Positions 17,932 through 31,079 of a DNA stretch of 43,217 nt are shown here, piece by piece. The notes under the pieces were generated by a model that saw only the letters and a program-made list of their open reading frames with translations, did no database searches and was not told where the DNA came from. The position numbers and the translations under genes were made by a program. How positions within the stretch are numbered: position 1 is the stretch's first letter; each line of letters begins with the position of its first letter. Source of the stretch: Tissierellia bacterium (GTDB lineage Bacteria; Bacillota; Clostridia; Tissierellales; Tissierellaceae). The stretch covers positions 1 to 43,217 of the forward strand of contig JAQVYQ010000011.1 in NCBI GenBank assembly GCA_028708575.1, read 5' to 3'.

Positions 17932-20388
17932 CTATAACATGTTAGTTGGATTAATATCAACGCTTATCTTAATCCCATCTTTTTTTATTTTATATTCATC
18001 TATTATGCATACCCTATTTAGCTTATCTTTTAACTTTCCCATTTCATAATCACAGGCTTTAATAATTATTTGCCAGCGAAAACTATTCTTAATTCTTTCT
18101 ATCGGTGCTGGATTTGGTCCTATTAAGTATTCTTTATAAGTATCTTTATATTTTTCTATGAAGTATTTTTTTATTATATCATAAATTTTACCGCTTACAT
18201 TTTTCACATCATTATAGTTATTGCCATATATTAATAGACTTATTAAGTTTATAAAGGGTGGATACATAAATTCTTTTCTCAGTTTGATTTCTGTATTATA
18301 AAAACTAAGATAGTTTTGGTTCTTGGAACTAGTAATACTATAATGACATGGATTGTATGTTTGTAATATAACTCTACCTGGGGTATCTCCTCTACCTGCT
18401 CTACCAGCTACTTGTGTTATTAGTTGAAATGCTTTTTCAGGAGATCTATAGTCAGGTAGATTTAATGTAGTATCAGCTGCTATTATACCCACAAGTGTAA
18501 CATCGGGGAAATCCAATCCTTTAGATATCATTTGAGTACCTATAAGAATATCAATTTTTTTATCCTTCATATCCTCTAGTATACTATCAAAACTACCTTT
18601 GGCTGATGTTGTATCGCTATCCATCCTTACAATTTTAGCAGCAGGGAACAATCTTCTAGATTCTTCTTCTACTCTTTCTGTACCAATTCCAAAATACTTT
18701 ATATATTTACTACCACATTCTGGACAAATACTTGGTATTTCTTCAGTCTTGCCACAATAGTGACATCTCAATCTATTAATATTTTTGTGATAAGTCATTG
18801 AAATTTCGCAGTTTGTACATTTTATTACTTGTCCACAACTTCTACAAGAAACAAAAGATGAAAATCCACGCCTATTTAAAAACAATATTGTTTGTTTTTT
18901 ATTTTCTAAGTTTTTCACAATCTCTTTATGAAGTTCTATACTAAAAATAGATCTATTACCTAAATGTAATTGTTCTCTCATATCTATTAGTTTGACTTTA
19001 GGCAGATTGCTTTTTGTAGCTCTCTGATTTAATTGCAGCAACTTAAATTTCTTGTTTAATGTAGTGTAATATGTTTCAACAGAAGGAGTTGCACTTCCTA
19101 ATACAACAGTTGCATTTTCTAATTCATTACGCTTGAGAGCAACTTCTTTTGTGATATATTTTGGGTTCTGAGATGATTTATAAGTATCCTCATGTTCTTC
19201 GTCAATTATTATCAATCCTAAATTATTGGTTGGTGCAAATATTGCAGATCTTGCGCCTACAACAATCTTAACTCTTCCTTCTCTAATACTTCTCCACTGA
19301 TCAAATCTTTCACCTTGACTTAGTTTACTATGTAATACTGCTACTTCATCTCCAAATCTACCAACAAATCTGTCAATAGTTTGTGGTGTTAAGGAAATTT
19401 CAGGTACCAGTATTATAGAATCTTTTTTTCTTTCAAGCATCTCTTCAACAAGTTGTAAATATATTTCTGTTTTTCCACTACCTGTTACACCATGAATTAG
19501 AAAGTTTTTTTTATTTGGTTTATCAAAGGATTGTACTATTTCATTGTAAACTTCTAATTGATCCGGATTGAATGTCAATTTGTTATACTTTGATATATTC
19601 CTTTTTATAGGTGTTCTATTAACTTCCCTATCAAATATTAAAATTAATCCTTTATCTTTAAGGGAATTAACAGTGGTAGAATTAGTATTAAGTGTTTTTA
19701 TTACTTCATTAAATTGAATTTCATCAATTTCACAGATATATTTATAAATGCTTAATTGCTTTTTTGCTCTTTTACCAATGATTTCTATTGCGTGAGAAAA
19801 ATCAATAGAATCGTCTATTTTGATCCATTTTTCGTATTTCTTAGTAATAGTTGCTTTTATATCATTATAAATATTGATTATATTTTCATCGGCTAATTCT
19901 TTAAGGTAAAAATTTAAATTTGTAATTCTAATATCTTTCTTCATGTTGTCAAGTAAAGATATTTCATTTATTTTTAGATAATCTACAATTTTTTGTTTAT
20001 TCTCAGTAAAATTGCTTCCTTTATAATTATTATTTAATTCTACAAATGTATTTATTTGTTTATAATCACCAGGAGGAAGGATTTGTTGCAATGAATCTAA
20101 ATAAGAAGAAAGATATTTTTCTTTCATCCATAGCCCTAGCTCTATCATATTATTTGTTACTAAAGGTTCAGTATCTAATATATCTATAATTTCTTTAACA
20201 CTGTATTCTTCAGTAAGCTCATTGAATATTCTAATTATAAACCCTTTAATTGGCTTATTGCCATTTCCAAATGGTACAATAACCCTCATGCCAACTCTCA
20301 CAGTATCACTAAAGCCATTTAGACTATAAGTAAAAGGTCTATCTAACTTTGATGCTCTATTATCAACTATAATTTCTGCATATTTCAT
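17932..20388 (-). CDS. priA: Primosomal replication restart helicase PriA
   Basis: GVTGSGKTEIYL, IDEEHE, zinc cysteine clusters, GTQMISKGLDFPDVTLV, QVAGRAGRG; start MKYAEIIVDNRA at 20388 preferred. Confidence 0.97.
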   Translation of the reverse strand: MKYAEIIVDNRASKLDRPFTYSLNGFSDTVRVGMRVIVPFGNGNKPIKGFIIRIFNELTEEYSVKEIIDILDTEPLVTNNMIELGLWMKEKYLSSYLDSLQQILPPGDYKQINTFVELNNNYKGSNFTENKQKIVDYLKINEISLLDNMKKDIRITNLNFYLKELADENIINIYNDIKATITKKYEKWIKIDDSIDFSHAIEIIGKRAKKQLSIYKYICEIDEIQFNEVIKTLNTNSTTVNSLKDKGLILIFDREVNRTPIKRNISKYNKLTFNPDQLEVYNEIVQSFDKPNKKNFLIHGVTGSGKTEIYLQLVEEMLERKKDSIILVPEISLTPQTIDRFVGRFGDEVAVLHSKLSQGERFDQWRSIREGRVKIVVGARSAIFAPTNNLGLIIIDEEHEDTYKSSQNPKYITKEVALKRNELENATVVLGSATPSVETYYTTLNKKFKLLQLNQRATKSNLPKVKLIDMREQLHLGNRSIFSIELHKEIVKNLENKKQTILFLNRRGFSSFVSCRSCGQVIKCTNCEISMTYHKNINRLRCHYCGKTEEIPSICPECGSKYIKYFGIGTERVEEESRRLFPAAKIVRMDSDTTSAKGSFDSILEDMKDKKIDILIGTQMISKGLDFPDVTLVGIIAADTTLNLPDYRSPEKAFQLITQVAGRAGRGDTPGRVILQTYNPCHYSITSSKNQNYLSFYNTEIKLRKEFMYPPFINLISLLIYGNNYNDVKNVSGKIYDIIKKYFIEKYKDTYKEYLIGPNPAPIERIKNSFRWQIIIKACDYEMGKLKDKLNRVCIIDEYKIKKDGIKISVDINPTNML

Positions 20389-20421
20389 ATTATCAAGCCT
20401 TTCTACCTGCAATAATTTAAG

Positions 20422-20451
20422 AAAGGCTAGATAAATATCTATCTAGCCTTT
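20422..20451 (-). terminator. Intrinsic terminator overlapping the coaBC 3' end
   Basis: AAAGGCTAGATA (20422-20433) / TATCTAGCCTTT (20440-20451): perfect 12-bp stem, 6-nt loop; includes the coaBC stop at 20439-20441. Confidence 0.8.
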
Positions 20452-21650
20452 ATATCAATGATATCATATATTTTGTCTAATATAAGTGTTGAAAGTTGAG
20501 TTTTTTCCATAAGAGGATGTTTTTCAATATTACCTTTATTATCTATAAATGTGGCAATATTAGTATCATTTTTAAACCCAGCGCCTGGCTTAGTAACATC
20601 ATTAGCTACAATGAAATCAAAATTTTTCTTTTTTAATTTTTTATTAGCGTATTCGATAACATTGTTTGTTTCAGCTGCAAATCCTACCATTATTTGTTCT
20701 TTTTTATACTTTCCATAATATTCTGCAATATCTGGATTTTTTACTAGTTTAATTTCCAGATTATCTTCATCGCTACTTCCCTTTTTTATCTTAATAGGGC
20801 TTGCATTTATCGGTTTATAATCAGAAGGAGCAGCTGATTTTATTAATATATCACAATCATCAAAGTGTTTTCCAACTGCTTCAAACATTTCGCTAGTTGT
20901 TTTTATGTTTATTATTTCTACTCCATCAGGAGGTCGAAGATGAGTTGGACCAGATATAAGAATTACTTCAGCTCCTCTATTTTTAGCCTCTTGAGCTAAA
21001 CTATACCCCATTTTCCCACTAGAGTGATTTGTAATATATCTTACAGGATCAATCGGTTCAATTGTTGGTCCTGCAGTAATTACAACTTTCTTATTTACAA
21101 AATCTTTTTTCACAAAACTATTTATTACATAATCCACAATTTCTAAAGGTTCTGCCATTTTACCTGCACCAAAATCCCCACAAGCTAATCTTCCCACCCC
21201 TGTTTTTATGAATTTGTGTCCTAATGTTTTTAATTTGTTCATATTTTCTTGAAATATTAGATTATTGTACATATCAGTATTCATTGCTGGGGCATATATT
21301 ATCTTGGCTTTTGAAGCCATTACTACTGTTGTTAATAGATTATCTGCTAATCCATTAGCTATTTTACCAATTGTATTTGCTGTGGCAGGAGCAATAAGTA
21401 TTATATCTGCCTTTTGAGCTAAAGAAATGTGTTCAACATCAAAATGAGATACTAAACCAAACATTTCTGTATGAACTTTGTTTTGAGACATAGTTTGAAA
21501 TGTCAATGGTGTTACAAACTTAGTTGCACCTTCCGTCATAATTACTTCAACATTAGCATGTTGTTTTACAAGTTTGCTAACTAAATCCGCAGCTTTATAA
21601 ACAGCAATTCCACCAGTAACACCTAGAATTATATTTTTTCCTTTTAACAT
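20439..21650 (-). CDS. coaBC: Bifunctional phosphopantothenoylcysteine decarboxylase/phosphopantothenate-cysteine ligase
   Basis: GVTGGIAVYKAADL, APATANTIGKIANGLADNLL, PAMNTDMY, TAGPTIEPIDPVRYITNHSSGKMG motifs. Confidence 0.97.
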   Translation of the reverse strand: MLKGKNIILGVTGGIAVYKAADLVSKLVKQHANVEVIMTEGATKFVTPLTFQTMSQNKVHTEMFGLVSHFDVEHISLAQKADIILIAPATANTIGKIANGLADNLLTTVVMASKAKIIYAPAMNTDMYNNLIFQENMNKLKTLGHKFIKTGVGRLACGDFGAGKMAEPLEIVDYVINSFVKKDFVNKKVVITAGPTIEPIDPVRYITNHSSGKMGYSLAQEAKNRGAEVILISGPTHLRPPDGVEIINIKTTSEMFEAVGKHFDDCDILIKSAAPSDYKPINASPIKIKKGSSDEDNLEIKLVKNPDIAEYYGKYKKEQIMVGFAAETNNVIEYANKKLKKKNFDFIVANDVTKPGAGFKNDTNIATFIDNKGNIEKHPLMEKTQLSTLILDKIYDIIDIKAR

Positions 21651-21659
21651 TGTTGCCTC

Positions 21660-21869
21660 CTACTTTTGGCTATTAGAATTTGGAACTTCGTACTCAAGTT
21701 TTCCCTCTAATAATTCTTCTAAAGCAATAGTTACAGGTTTTTGGGAATTTGTTTCTATTAAAGGTTTTGAACCTTCAATTATCTGACGTGCCCTTTTGGA
21801 TATAACTGTAGCTAATGTGTACTTGCTTTCTCCTGCTATTAAAAATTCTTTCAAAGATGGATTTAACAT
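21660..21869 (-). CDS. rpoZ: DNA-directed RNA polymerase subunit omega
   Basis: 69 aa, KYTLATVISKRARQIIEG; between gmk and coaBC. Confidence 0.93.
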   Translation of the reverse strand: MLNPSLKEFLIAGESKYTLATVISKRARQIIEGSKPLIETNSQKPVTIALEELLEGKLEYEVPNSNSQK

Positions 21870-22484
21870 TTATTTTCCTCCTTGCCTTGTAATATTTAAC
21901 TTAATATCTTTATGCCTTTTAACTCTTAATTTTTCAGAATGAATAATCGCTTCAATATCATTTACTGCATTTTCTACTTCGTCATTAACAACAAAGAAAT
22001 CATATTCTCCTACAAAATCTAATTCTTTAAATGCATTGTTGAATCTGATTTTTATATCTTCTTCAGATTCAGTACCTCTTTTCAATATACGGTTTCTTAA
22101 TTCATCCATAGTAGGTGGTAATAAGAAGATAAATACTGCCTCTTTATAATTTTTTTTAATTTGCAATGCACCTTGTACATCAATTTCTAATAATACAATT
22201 TCACCTTTTCCGATTTCATCCATAACAAATTTTTTAGGAGTACCATAATAATTTGAATGTACAAATGCTGATTCAAGAAACTCACCATCTTCATCCATTT
22301 GTTTAAATTTTTCCTCTGATAAAAAGAAATAATTTTCCCCGTTTGTTTCAGTTGGCCTGGGTTTTCTTGTAGTTGCTGATATTGAAAATGTTATATCATC
22401 CTTTTTTTCCATTAGGGCCTGACTGACAGTACCTTTCCCACTTCCTGAAGGCCCTGAAAGTACTAGTAAAAATCCTTCTGCCAT
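21870..22484 (-). CDS. gmk: Guanylate kinase
   Basis: LLVLSGPSGSGKGTVSQAL, SATTRKPRPTETNGENYFF; start MAEGFLLVLSG at 22484 (SD GGTGGG) preferred over 22514. Confidence 0.97.
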   Translation of the reverse strand: MAEGFLLVLSGPSGSGKGTVSQALMEKKDDITFSISATTRKPRPTETNGENYFFLSEEKFKQMDEDGEFLESAFVHSNYYGTPKKFVMDEIGKGEIVLLEIDVQGALQIKKNYKEAVFIFLLPPTMDELRNRILKRGTESEEDIKIRFNNAFKELDFVGEYDFFVVNDEVENAVNDIEAIIHSEKLRVKRHKDIKLNITRQGGK

Positions 22485-22506
22485 TTTATCCCACCATCTT
22501 TCTATA

Positions 22507-22764
22507 TTATTCATAAGTTTCTGTTTTATTATTTATTCTATTAGCAATAGTTTCGGGTTGAACTGCAGCTAAGATTATATGTTCACTATCAGTAATAATA
22601 ACTGATCTAGTTCTACGACCACAAGTTGCATCAATTAATAAACCTTTATCACGGGTTTCTTGTACTAGTCTTTTTATAGGAGCTGATTCAGGAGTAACAA
22701 TTGAAATAATTCTATTTGCTGACACTACATTCCCAAATCCTATATTAATTAATTTAATATCCAT
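22507..22764 (-). CDS. remA: RemA family extracellular matrix/biofilm regulator (DUF370)
   Basis: [32 protein letters not shown]...[29 protein letters not shown]. Confidence 0.95.
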   Translation of the reverse strand: MDIKLINIGFGNVVSANRIISIVTPESAPIKRLVQETRDKGLLIDATCGRRTRSVIITDSEHIILAAVQPETIANRINNKTETYE

Positions 22765-22776
22765 ACTCTCCCCCTA

Positions 22777-23658
22777 TTATTCAATGTTTTGTATTTGTTC
22801 ACGTATCTTTTCAATTTCTGATTTAACATTTACCACATATTTAGGAATAACTATATCATTAGCTTTGCTACCAATAGTATTTATTTCTCTATTTAGTTCT
22901 TGAATTAGAAAATCAAGTTTTCTCCCGATAGGCTCATTCTCATTTAAAATAGACTTAAATTGCTTAATGTGACTATCAAGTCTCACTAATTCCTCATCTA
23001 TACTGCTCTTATCAGCAAAAAAAGCAACTTCATTCAATAACTTTTCTTCATCTAATTGGATATTATCTTCTAGAATACCAATAATTCTTTCTTTTAATTT
23101 TTCCTTATATTCTAATACAACAGTAGGTGCTCTTTCTTCAATGGCTTGAACAGATACTTCAATATTATGTAATTTTTCTAAAATATCGTTTTTCAATTCA
23201 TTTCCTTCTGTAATCCTCATATTTAAAATATTTGTCAAAGCAGCGTTTAAAGCTTCACTTAAAACATTCCAAATCAAATCTTCATCTAAATCCCTTTTAT
23301 CTGTTCTGACTATTTCAGGCATAGATAATATATTGTTTAATCTAATTTCATCTACTAAGTTCAGTTCATTTTTAAGTCTTTCAAGTGATATTTTATATGC
23401 TTTTGCTAAGGGTATATCAACTTTTACCTCTATATCAGATTCGCTAATATATTCTAGATTAATGTAAACATCGATTTTACCTCTATTAATTTCTTTTTTT
23501 ATATCCTTCTTAATTTTATCCTCTAGATAAGAAATTTGTCTAGGAATTTTTATAGATATATCGCTATATCTATGGTTTACTGCCTTTATCTCAACTTTAA
23601 GCTTATACAAATCATTTGAAGCTTCACCTTTACCATAACCTGTCATACTCTTAATCAA
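22777..23658 (-). CDS. YicC/YloC family endoribonuclease-like protein
   Basis: (L)IKSMTGYGKGEA...EIKAVNHRYSDISIKIPR, C-terminal GRKLDFLIQELNREINTIGSKAND; probable TTG start at 23658. Confidence 0.95.
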   Translation of the reverse strand: MIKSMTGYGKGEASNDLYKLKVEIKAVNHRYSDISIKIPRQISYLEDKIKKDIKKEINRGKIDVYINLEYISESDIEVKVDIPLAKAYKISLERLKNELNLVDEIRLNNILSMPEIVRTDKRDLDEDLIWNVLSEALNAALTNILNMRITEGNELKNDILEKLHNIEVSVQAIEERAPTVVLEYKEKLKERIIGILEDNIQLDEEKLLNEVAFFADKSSIDEELVRLDSHIKQFKSILNENEPIGRKLDFLIQELNREINTIGSKANDIVIPKYVVNVKSEIEKIREQIQNIE

Positions 23659-23848
23659 TTGATTCACCTCTTGTTTAATATTTACTAAATATATAGCTTA
23701 TTATATAAGTCATTACAGTATAAATCTATAGATTATTACGAAAACTTAATAAATAAGACGTTATATAAAATTCTATTAAGTATTGTAAACTTTATTATAT
23801 TAACTTTAAGTGTTATACTGTAAATATTCTAAGAATCGGAGGTTTAAT

Positions 23849-27083
<3,235 letters not shown>

Positions 27084-27094
27084 AAATTACCTCT

Positions 27095-27553
27095 TTATTT
27101 TTCGTATTTGTCAAAAATAACGATTAAAACTATTAGAATAGTTCCAATTACTATAAAAGAATCAGCGATATTAAATACTGGGAAGTCATATTTAGGAATA
27201 ATATTAACTCTTAAAAAGTCTACAACGTATCCAAGTCTAATCCTATCGATAAAATTTCCAATTGCTCCTCCTAAGAAAAGAGATAATGCAAATTTTGTAA
27301 TAGTAGATAAATATTTATTGTTTTTATAGAGGAAAAGAATTATTAATAACAATACTACTGTGGTTATTATTAAGAATAATATCCTTTTTTGTTGCAATAT
27401 TCCAAAAGCTGCCCCATAATTTTCCACATATCTTAGTTCAAAATGCTTTTCTATAAGAACATAAGGTGCCTGTCCTTTTAAATATTTTATTGCAAATAAT
27501 TTGCTAATTTGGTCTAGTAATACTATGATTGCTGTAATAAATATGTATAACAA
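27095..27553 (-). CDS. lspA: Lipoprotein signal peptidase
   Basis: Four TM segments; ENYGAAFGI, GGAIGNFIDRIRLGYVVDFL, FPVFNIADSFI motifs. Confidence 0.97.
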   Translation of the reverse strand: MLYIFITAIIVLLDQISKLFAIKYLKGQAPYVLIEKHFELRYVENYGAAFGILQQKRILFLIITTVVLLLIILFLYKNNKYLSTITKFALSLFLGGAIGNFIDRIRLGYVVDFLRVNIIPKYDFPVFNIADSFIVIGTILIVLIVIFDKYEK

Positions 27554-27630
27554 TACATTTTCCCCCTAATTTAATCTATTCATCAATTATATAATACTTT
27601 TCAATAATTTAATAGAAATTTACAAATAAA

Positions 27631-27655
27631 AACCTCTTTAAAGAAACAAGAGGTT
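27631..27655 (-). terminator. Intrinsic terminator at the end of the DksA-like gene
   Basis: AACCTCTT (27631-27638) / AAGAGGTT (27648-27655), minus-strand U-tract TTTTATTTG; overlaps the stop codon at 27654-27656. Confidence 0.7.
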
Positions 27656-28271
27656 ATTTTAAAGTATCATCATAATATTCTTGAGAAATATTTTCTACAT
27701 CTAATTCTTCACTCTGATTCTGTTCATCAGTAATACCCATATAATCACCAGTAGAAAAGGAAGGATCTTTTGGTATCATTTCATTTTCAGCAATATCTTG
27801 ATAAGCGTCCTCTCTATCATATATTGCTGATCCTTCACTATCATTAAAAGAAATAATATATTTATCTTCTATGGATTCAAATAAGATATTAGAATTTGAT
27901 ATTTCACTAGAACATTTTACACAGGTTTTAACATATGGAATTGTTTCCAATCTTTCATCATCAATTTTCTGATTGCAAATTTTACAAATGCCATATTTCC
28001 CTTTATTTATATCATCTAAAGAATCACCTATTTCATGAAGCTTTCCCATTAAATTGTTTTTAAGCCCTTCATCCTGTTCTTTCATAAAAACCTCAGTAGC
28101 AATATCTGCTGGATGATTATCATATTGGGATAATTCGCTATAATAATTGTCCATTGAACCATATTCTTCCATATTATTCATGTTATTTAAGACTTTTAAT
28201 AATCTTTTCTTTTCATCAAATAATCTATTTTTAAAATATGATGCTTTTGAATTCTCCATGGTTTCCTCCAT
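27654..28271 (-). CDS. TraR/DksA C4 zinc-finger protein (YteA family)
   Basis: YGICKICNQKIDDERLETIPYVKTCVKC zinc finger; DNHPADIATEVFMKEQDEGLK. Confidence 0.9.
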   Translation of the reverse strand: MEETMENSKASYFKNRLFDEKKRLLKVLNNMNNMEEYGSMDNYYSELSQYDNHPADIATEVFMKEQDEGLKNNLMGKLHEIGDSLDDINKGKYGICKICNQKIDDERLETIPYVKTCVKCSSEISNSNILFESIEDKYIISFNDSEGSAIYDREDAYQDIAENEMIPKDPSFSTGDYMGITDEQNQSEELDVENISQEYYDDTLK

Positions 28272-28342
28272 AAATATTATATATCTTCTTTTAATATTCC
28301 CATGGGAAAAATATTAATACATAAACTGAGCTATGGTTATAA

Positions 28343-28846
28343 CTATACTATATTACTATTTTCTTCCTCTTCTTGTATAGGATCTATCTTTTTTTCTTCT
28401 TCGATTCTATAAAAGTCTTCTATTGAAATTAACTGAGATTGTAAAAATGATTGATACCGAGCCTTTGCCATGAAAACTTCTCTTCTTAGGTTTTCATATT
28501 CTTTTTTAATAACCCTTACATCTTCATGAGCTTGGTTGATAATTTTTTCTCCGGAAAGTTCTGCATCAGCTATTATATTTTCAGATTTTTGTCTTGCTGA
28601 AGAAGTAACCTCATCAGCGGTTGATTGGGCAACTACTAAAGTTTTCTGTAATGTTTCTTCCATTGTATTATACTGCCTTAACTGATCAGAAATCATATTA
28701 ATTTTATCTTTTAGTTCAATATTCTCTTTATATATTCTTTCATAATCAACAATAATTTCATCTAAAAAACTATCTACATCTTTAGCATTATAACCAAATA
28801 AAGTCTTATTAAATTCTTTATTCTGAATGTCTAATGGTGTTATCAT
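28343..28846 (-). CDS. divIVA: DivIVA domain cell-division initiation protein
   Basis: MITPLDIQNKEFNKTLFGYNAKDVDSFLDEI + coiled coil; ylm/sep context. Confidence 0.95.
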   Translation of the reverse strand: MITPLDIQNKEFNKTLFGYNAKDVDSFLDEIIVDYERIYKENIELKDKINMISDQLRQYNTMEETLQKTLVVAQSTADEVTSSARQKSENIIADAELSGEKIINQAHEDVRVIKKEYENLRREVFMAKARYQSFLQSQLISIEDFYRIEEEKKIDPIQEEEENSNIV

Positions 28847-28859
28847 AACATCACTCCAA

Positions 28860-29645
28860 TTAAGTTAATATTCTAATAGTTACTAGATATCGTCCTTTTT
28901 TGCTTATACCTTCATTTGAATATAGAATTGCTCTCCCCAATCCTTTAGTAGATATAGTATCTCCAAAAGATAAATCTTTAGAAGGTTTAGTAATTTTCTG
29001 CCAATTAACTTTTACTTTTCCAGATTTGACAATATTAATGCTTTCCTGCCTTGAAAAGTTATAAGCTGTGCTTAGCACAATATCAAGTCTTAAGGATGTA
29101 ACAAATTTATTAATTTCCTGAAATCTTAAAAGTGGTTCTTTTAAATCATCTTTGCATATTTCAGAGATTGATACATTTTTATTCCCAATCTTTTTGAGGT
29201 TATATAATATAAAATCTCCTAGTTCATCCTTTGTTGTTATATCAGCATAAGTATTATGTACTTGTATATCTCCAATTTTTGTTCTATTAATTCCAATACC
29301 TAATAGTCCACCTAAGAAGTCCTTATGTGAAAGAGCATCAATATCGCAATGAATTCTAAAATAACGAAGTTTAGATATAATTGTTGATTTATCAAAATAA
29401 TAAGGGTATATAAGTATTACTTTTCTTTCACTACTACTTATTCCACCAAATTCAGTATAAGATAAATCATTGAATCTATTAAGAATAGATTTAGCTAAAT
29501 GTCTTTCATAAGGGTCTAAAAAATCTGTAATTTCTAAACTATGATTAAAAAGTGAAATTTCAATTTTATCTAATACTTTTCTCATTGTTATTTGTTTATT
29601 GATATCTTTAATGTGAGACATATAAGATTCTTTGTCTATTACCAT
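28860..29645 (-). CDS. ylmH: S4-domain RNA-binding protein YlmH
   Basis: FLDPYERHLAKSILNRF; C-terminal S4 domain; adjacent to divIVA and ylmG. Confidence 0.93.
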   Translation of the reverse strand: MVIDKESYMSHIKDINKQITMRKVLDKIEISLFNHSLEITDFLDPYERHLAKSILNRFNDLSYTEFGGISSSERKVILIYPYYFDKSTIISKLRYFRIHCDIDALSHKDFLGGLLGIGINRTKIGDIQVHNTYADITTKDELGDFILYNLKKIGNKNVSISEICKDDLKEPLLRFQEINKFVTSLRLDIVLSTAYNFSRQESINIVKSGKVKVNWQKITKPSKDLSFGDTISTKGLGRAILYSNEGISKKGRYLVTIRILT

Positions 29646-29646
29646 A

Positions 29647-29913
29647 TTAAAATAAGATCCTTAAAATTAAAGAGTATATTAAATTTAACAAGATAATAGC
29701 TATCCAAGGAGAAAAATCAATCATACCTCTATTAAGATTCAATTTATCAAGAATTGTTCTTGCAGGAATCAATACTGGTTCAGTCATCTCATAAATAATT
29801 CCTACTATTACATTATCACGTGAAATTCTAAAAATATTCAGAAATACTCTGATAATAATTAAAATCTCCAAAAGCTTAAAAAATAATTCCAAGGTTTTCA
29901 ATATATTCGTCAT
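29647..29913 (-). CDS. ylmG: YggT family membrane protein (YlmG)
   Basis: 88 aa, two TM segments, TEPVLIPARTIL motif; between sepF and ylmH. Confidence 0.9.
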   Translation of the reverse strand: MTNILKTLELFFKLLEILIIIRVFLNIFRISRDNVIVGIIYEMTEPVLIPARTILDKLNLNRGMIDFSPWIAIILLNLIYSLILRILF

Positions 29914-29929
29914 TAGCTACTCCTTTAAA

Positions 29930-30358
29930 TTACCAAGGGAATATCCCTCTATTCTTTAATTCATCTTTAAGACCATCTATTTCTACATTACTTGGTGCTA
30001 AGATAAATATATCTTTATTAACTTTTTGTATTTTACCCTCTATTGCGTATAATCCACCGTTAACAAAGTCAAATATCTGTTTTTTGATGCCTGGATCTAA
30101 TTGTTCAAAATTAATAACTACAGCTTTTCGTACTTTTAAGTCATCAACAATTGCAGGTGCTTCTTCGTAACTCAATGGTTCATGAATTGTTATCTTCATA
30201 TTAGTATTAGTATGAATATTAACAACTTTATTATTAAACTTTTTTGTTGTTGTAGATAGAGATATGTCTAAATCGTCCTCATCTGTATCTTCTATTATAT
30301 CTTCTTCATAATCATCAATTCCAATAAAATATTTAAACTTGTCTACAAAATTACCCAC
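29930..30358 (-). CDS. sepF: Cell division protein SepF
   Basis: N-terminal amphipathic GNFVDKFKYFIG; RKAVVINFEQLDPGIKKQIFDFVNGGLYAIEGKIQKVNKDIFILAP. Confidence 0.95.
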   Translation of the reverse strand: MGNFVDKFKYFIGIDDYEEDIIEDTDEDDLDISLSTTTKKFNNKVVNIHTNTNMKITIHEPLSYEEAPAIVDDLKVRKAVVINFEQLDPGIKKQIFDFVNGGLYAIEGKIQKVNKDIFILAPSNVEIDGLKDELKNRGIFPW

Positions 30359-30369
30359 AATAATCCCTC

Positions 30370-31074
30370 CTAATAATTTCTGCTTCCAAATATTCCAGTT
30401 CCAATCCTGATTAAATTTGCACCTTCTTCTACAGCTATTTCATAATCATTTGTCATACCCATAGATAAATAGTCCATAGATACATTTTCATATTTTCTGA
30501 TAGTTATATCTTTTTTAAAATTTACCATTGTCTTAAATACATTTCTAAGTAATTTTTTATCATCTGTAAAAGGTGCTATAGTCATCAATCCTTTTATCCT
30601 AAGATTAGTAAATTTTTGGATTTCTTCGATGAAAGGTATAACCTCACTTGACTTTAGTCCAAATTTAGTCTCTTCTTCTGCTATATTAATTTGTAGTAAT
30701 GTATTTACGACCATATTGTGTTCTTTTGCTCTCTTATCTATTTCTTTTGCTAAGGATAGTCTATCTAAGGAATGTATTAGCTTAACTTCATTAATTATAT
30801 ATTTTACCTTATTGGATTGTAAATACCCAATCATATGGTAATTAACACTATTACCTAATAAGGGTATCTTTTTTTCCAATTCTTGTACTTTGTTTTCGCC
30901 TATATCGGTAACACCTGCTGCAATTGCTTCCTTAATTATATCAACATCTACAGTTTTTGTAACTGCTATTAATTCAACGTTATCCTTTCTTCCAGACTTT
31001 GTTTTTGCTTCGTTAATTCTATCATTTATGTATAATAAATTGTCCTTAATTGTAATTTTAATCACTTCCTTCAC
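30370..31074 (-). CDS. YggS/YlmE family pyridoxal-phosphate-dependent protein
   Basis: ELIAVTKTVDVDIIKEAI, IGENKVQEL, HMIGYLQSNKVKYI, LSMGMTNDYEIAVEEGANLIRIGTGIFG. Confidence 0.95.
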   Translation of the reverse strand: MKEVIKITIKDNLLYINDRINEAKTKSGRKDNVELIAVTKTVDVDIIKEAIAAGVTDIGENKVQELEKKIPLLGNSVNYHMIGYLQSNKVKYIINEVKLIHSLDRLSLAKEIDKRAKEHNMVVNTLLQINIAEEETKFGLKSSEVIPFIEEIQKFTNLRIKGLMTIAPFTDDKKLLRNVFKTMVNFKKDITIRKYENVSMDYLSMGMTNDYEIAVEEGANLIRIGTGIFGSRNY

Positions 31075-31079
31075 ATATT

